Below are positions 40,819 through 41,039 of a DNA stretch of 41,039 nucleotides, one piece after another. Origin of the DNA: Bifidobacterium callitrichidarum (GTDB lineage: Bacteria > Actinomycetota > Actinomycetes > Actinomycetales > Bifidobacteriaceae). Location of the stretch: assembly GCF_003129905.1 (NCBI RefSeq), contig NZ_QFFM01000029.1:1-41039 (forward strand). The letters run 5' to 3'. Each line of letters opens with the position of its first letter. The first letter of the stretch is position 1. Under the pieces are notes generated by a model, which made no database searches, was not told the origin of the DNA, and saw nothing but the letters and a program-made list of their open reading frames with translations. The position numbers and the translations under genes are program-made.

Positions 40819-40898
40819 TGTTAGATTATTCTAACATAAATCAGCAAGATAATGTTATGAATATCAAACAGATATCACAATGTTCTATAACTCGAACA
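40819..40898 (-). promoter_or_regulatory. hipBA promoter with three TGTT-N10-AACA operator-like sites
   Basis: Sites at 40819-40836, 40853-40870 and 40881-40898 all read TGTT-N10-AACA. The first is also a full 7-bp-arm palindrome (TGTTAGA/TCTAACA). A promoter TTCATA (40861-40856), 17-bp spacer, TATGTT (40838-40833) overlaps sites 1 and 2. HipB binding there would block the promoter. Confidence 0.7.
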
Positions 40899-40931
40899 TA
40901 CCAGAGGGCCATAGGCAACCTGCTAACGAAA

Positions 40932-40956
40932 AAGCCCCGGAGCAATCCGGGGCTTT
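40932..40956 (-). terminator. Terminator of the tRNA-Asn gene
   Basis: AAGCCCCGG and CCGGGGCTT arms with a 6-nt loop, then T-rich sequence on the minus strand, just after the tRNA 3' end. Confidence 0.85.
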
Positions 40957-40964
40957 TCTATGAG

Positions 40965-41037
<73 letters not shown>

Positions 41038-41039
41038 AT

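Overview
The window is a stretch of a high-GC Gram-positive chromosome, most likely Bifidobacterium of the longum/breve group. This rests on the actinobacterial rpoB-rpoC pair, the galT-galK block, an orphan GcvH with a lipoate ligase, GTG/TTG starts, and a 48-bp intergenic repeat. The species cannot be fixed from sequence alone. No phage, plasmid, CRISPR array or transposase gene is visible.

Layout. 139-8886 (minus): rpoC and rpoB, with a long stem-loop between them, and a membrane-anchored protein of unknown role. 8978-10638: mutY and a TrmL-like tRNA methyltransferase, divergent across only 20 bp. 10668-10861: a 192-bp nested palindrome. 10883-14191 (minus): the UPF0210/ACT-domain pair and a multidrug-type MFS exporter with a structured leader. 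14660-18063 (minus): DeoR regulator, galT, galK. 18307-19455: a dihydroorotate dehydrogenase. 19704-30800 (minus): OYE-type oxidoreductase, class A PBP, Crp/Fnr regulator, lipoate ligase, leuB, oligopeptidase B, App1-like phosphatase. 30908-34391 (minus): gcvH, NADH pyrophosphatase, alpha/beta hydrolase, degenerate Nudix protein. 34613-38837 (plus): thioredoxin, G5/lytic-transglycosylase cell-wall protein, small surface protein, LMW tyrosine phosphatase, small basic protein. 38929-40779 (minus): an AT-rich hipBA toxin-antitoxin module lying next to tRNA-Asn(GTT) at 40965-41037.

How the parts work together. The core supplies transcription (rpoBC), oxidised-guanine repair (mutY), tRNA modification (trmL), galactose entry through the Leloir pathway (galT, galK with a translationally coupled regulator), leucine synthesis and peptidoglycan synthesis and remodelling. 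The lipoate ligase and GcvH form a lipoylation pair without visible glycine-cleavage partners.

Most notable observations: three TGTT-N10-AACA sites upstream of hipBA; the large three-tier palindrome; the 48-bp repeat family, which forms head-to-head pairs and in one place is interrupted by about 104 bp; pentapeptide-like repeats on the RpoC tail; an Asn at the RpoB position equivalent to E. coli His526; and several genes whose -10 hexamer sits 7-8 nt before the start codon, suggesting leaderless mRNAs.
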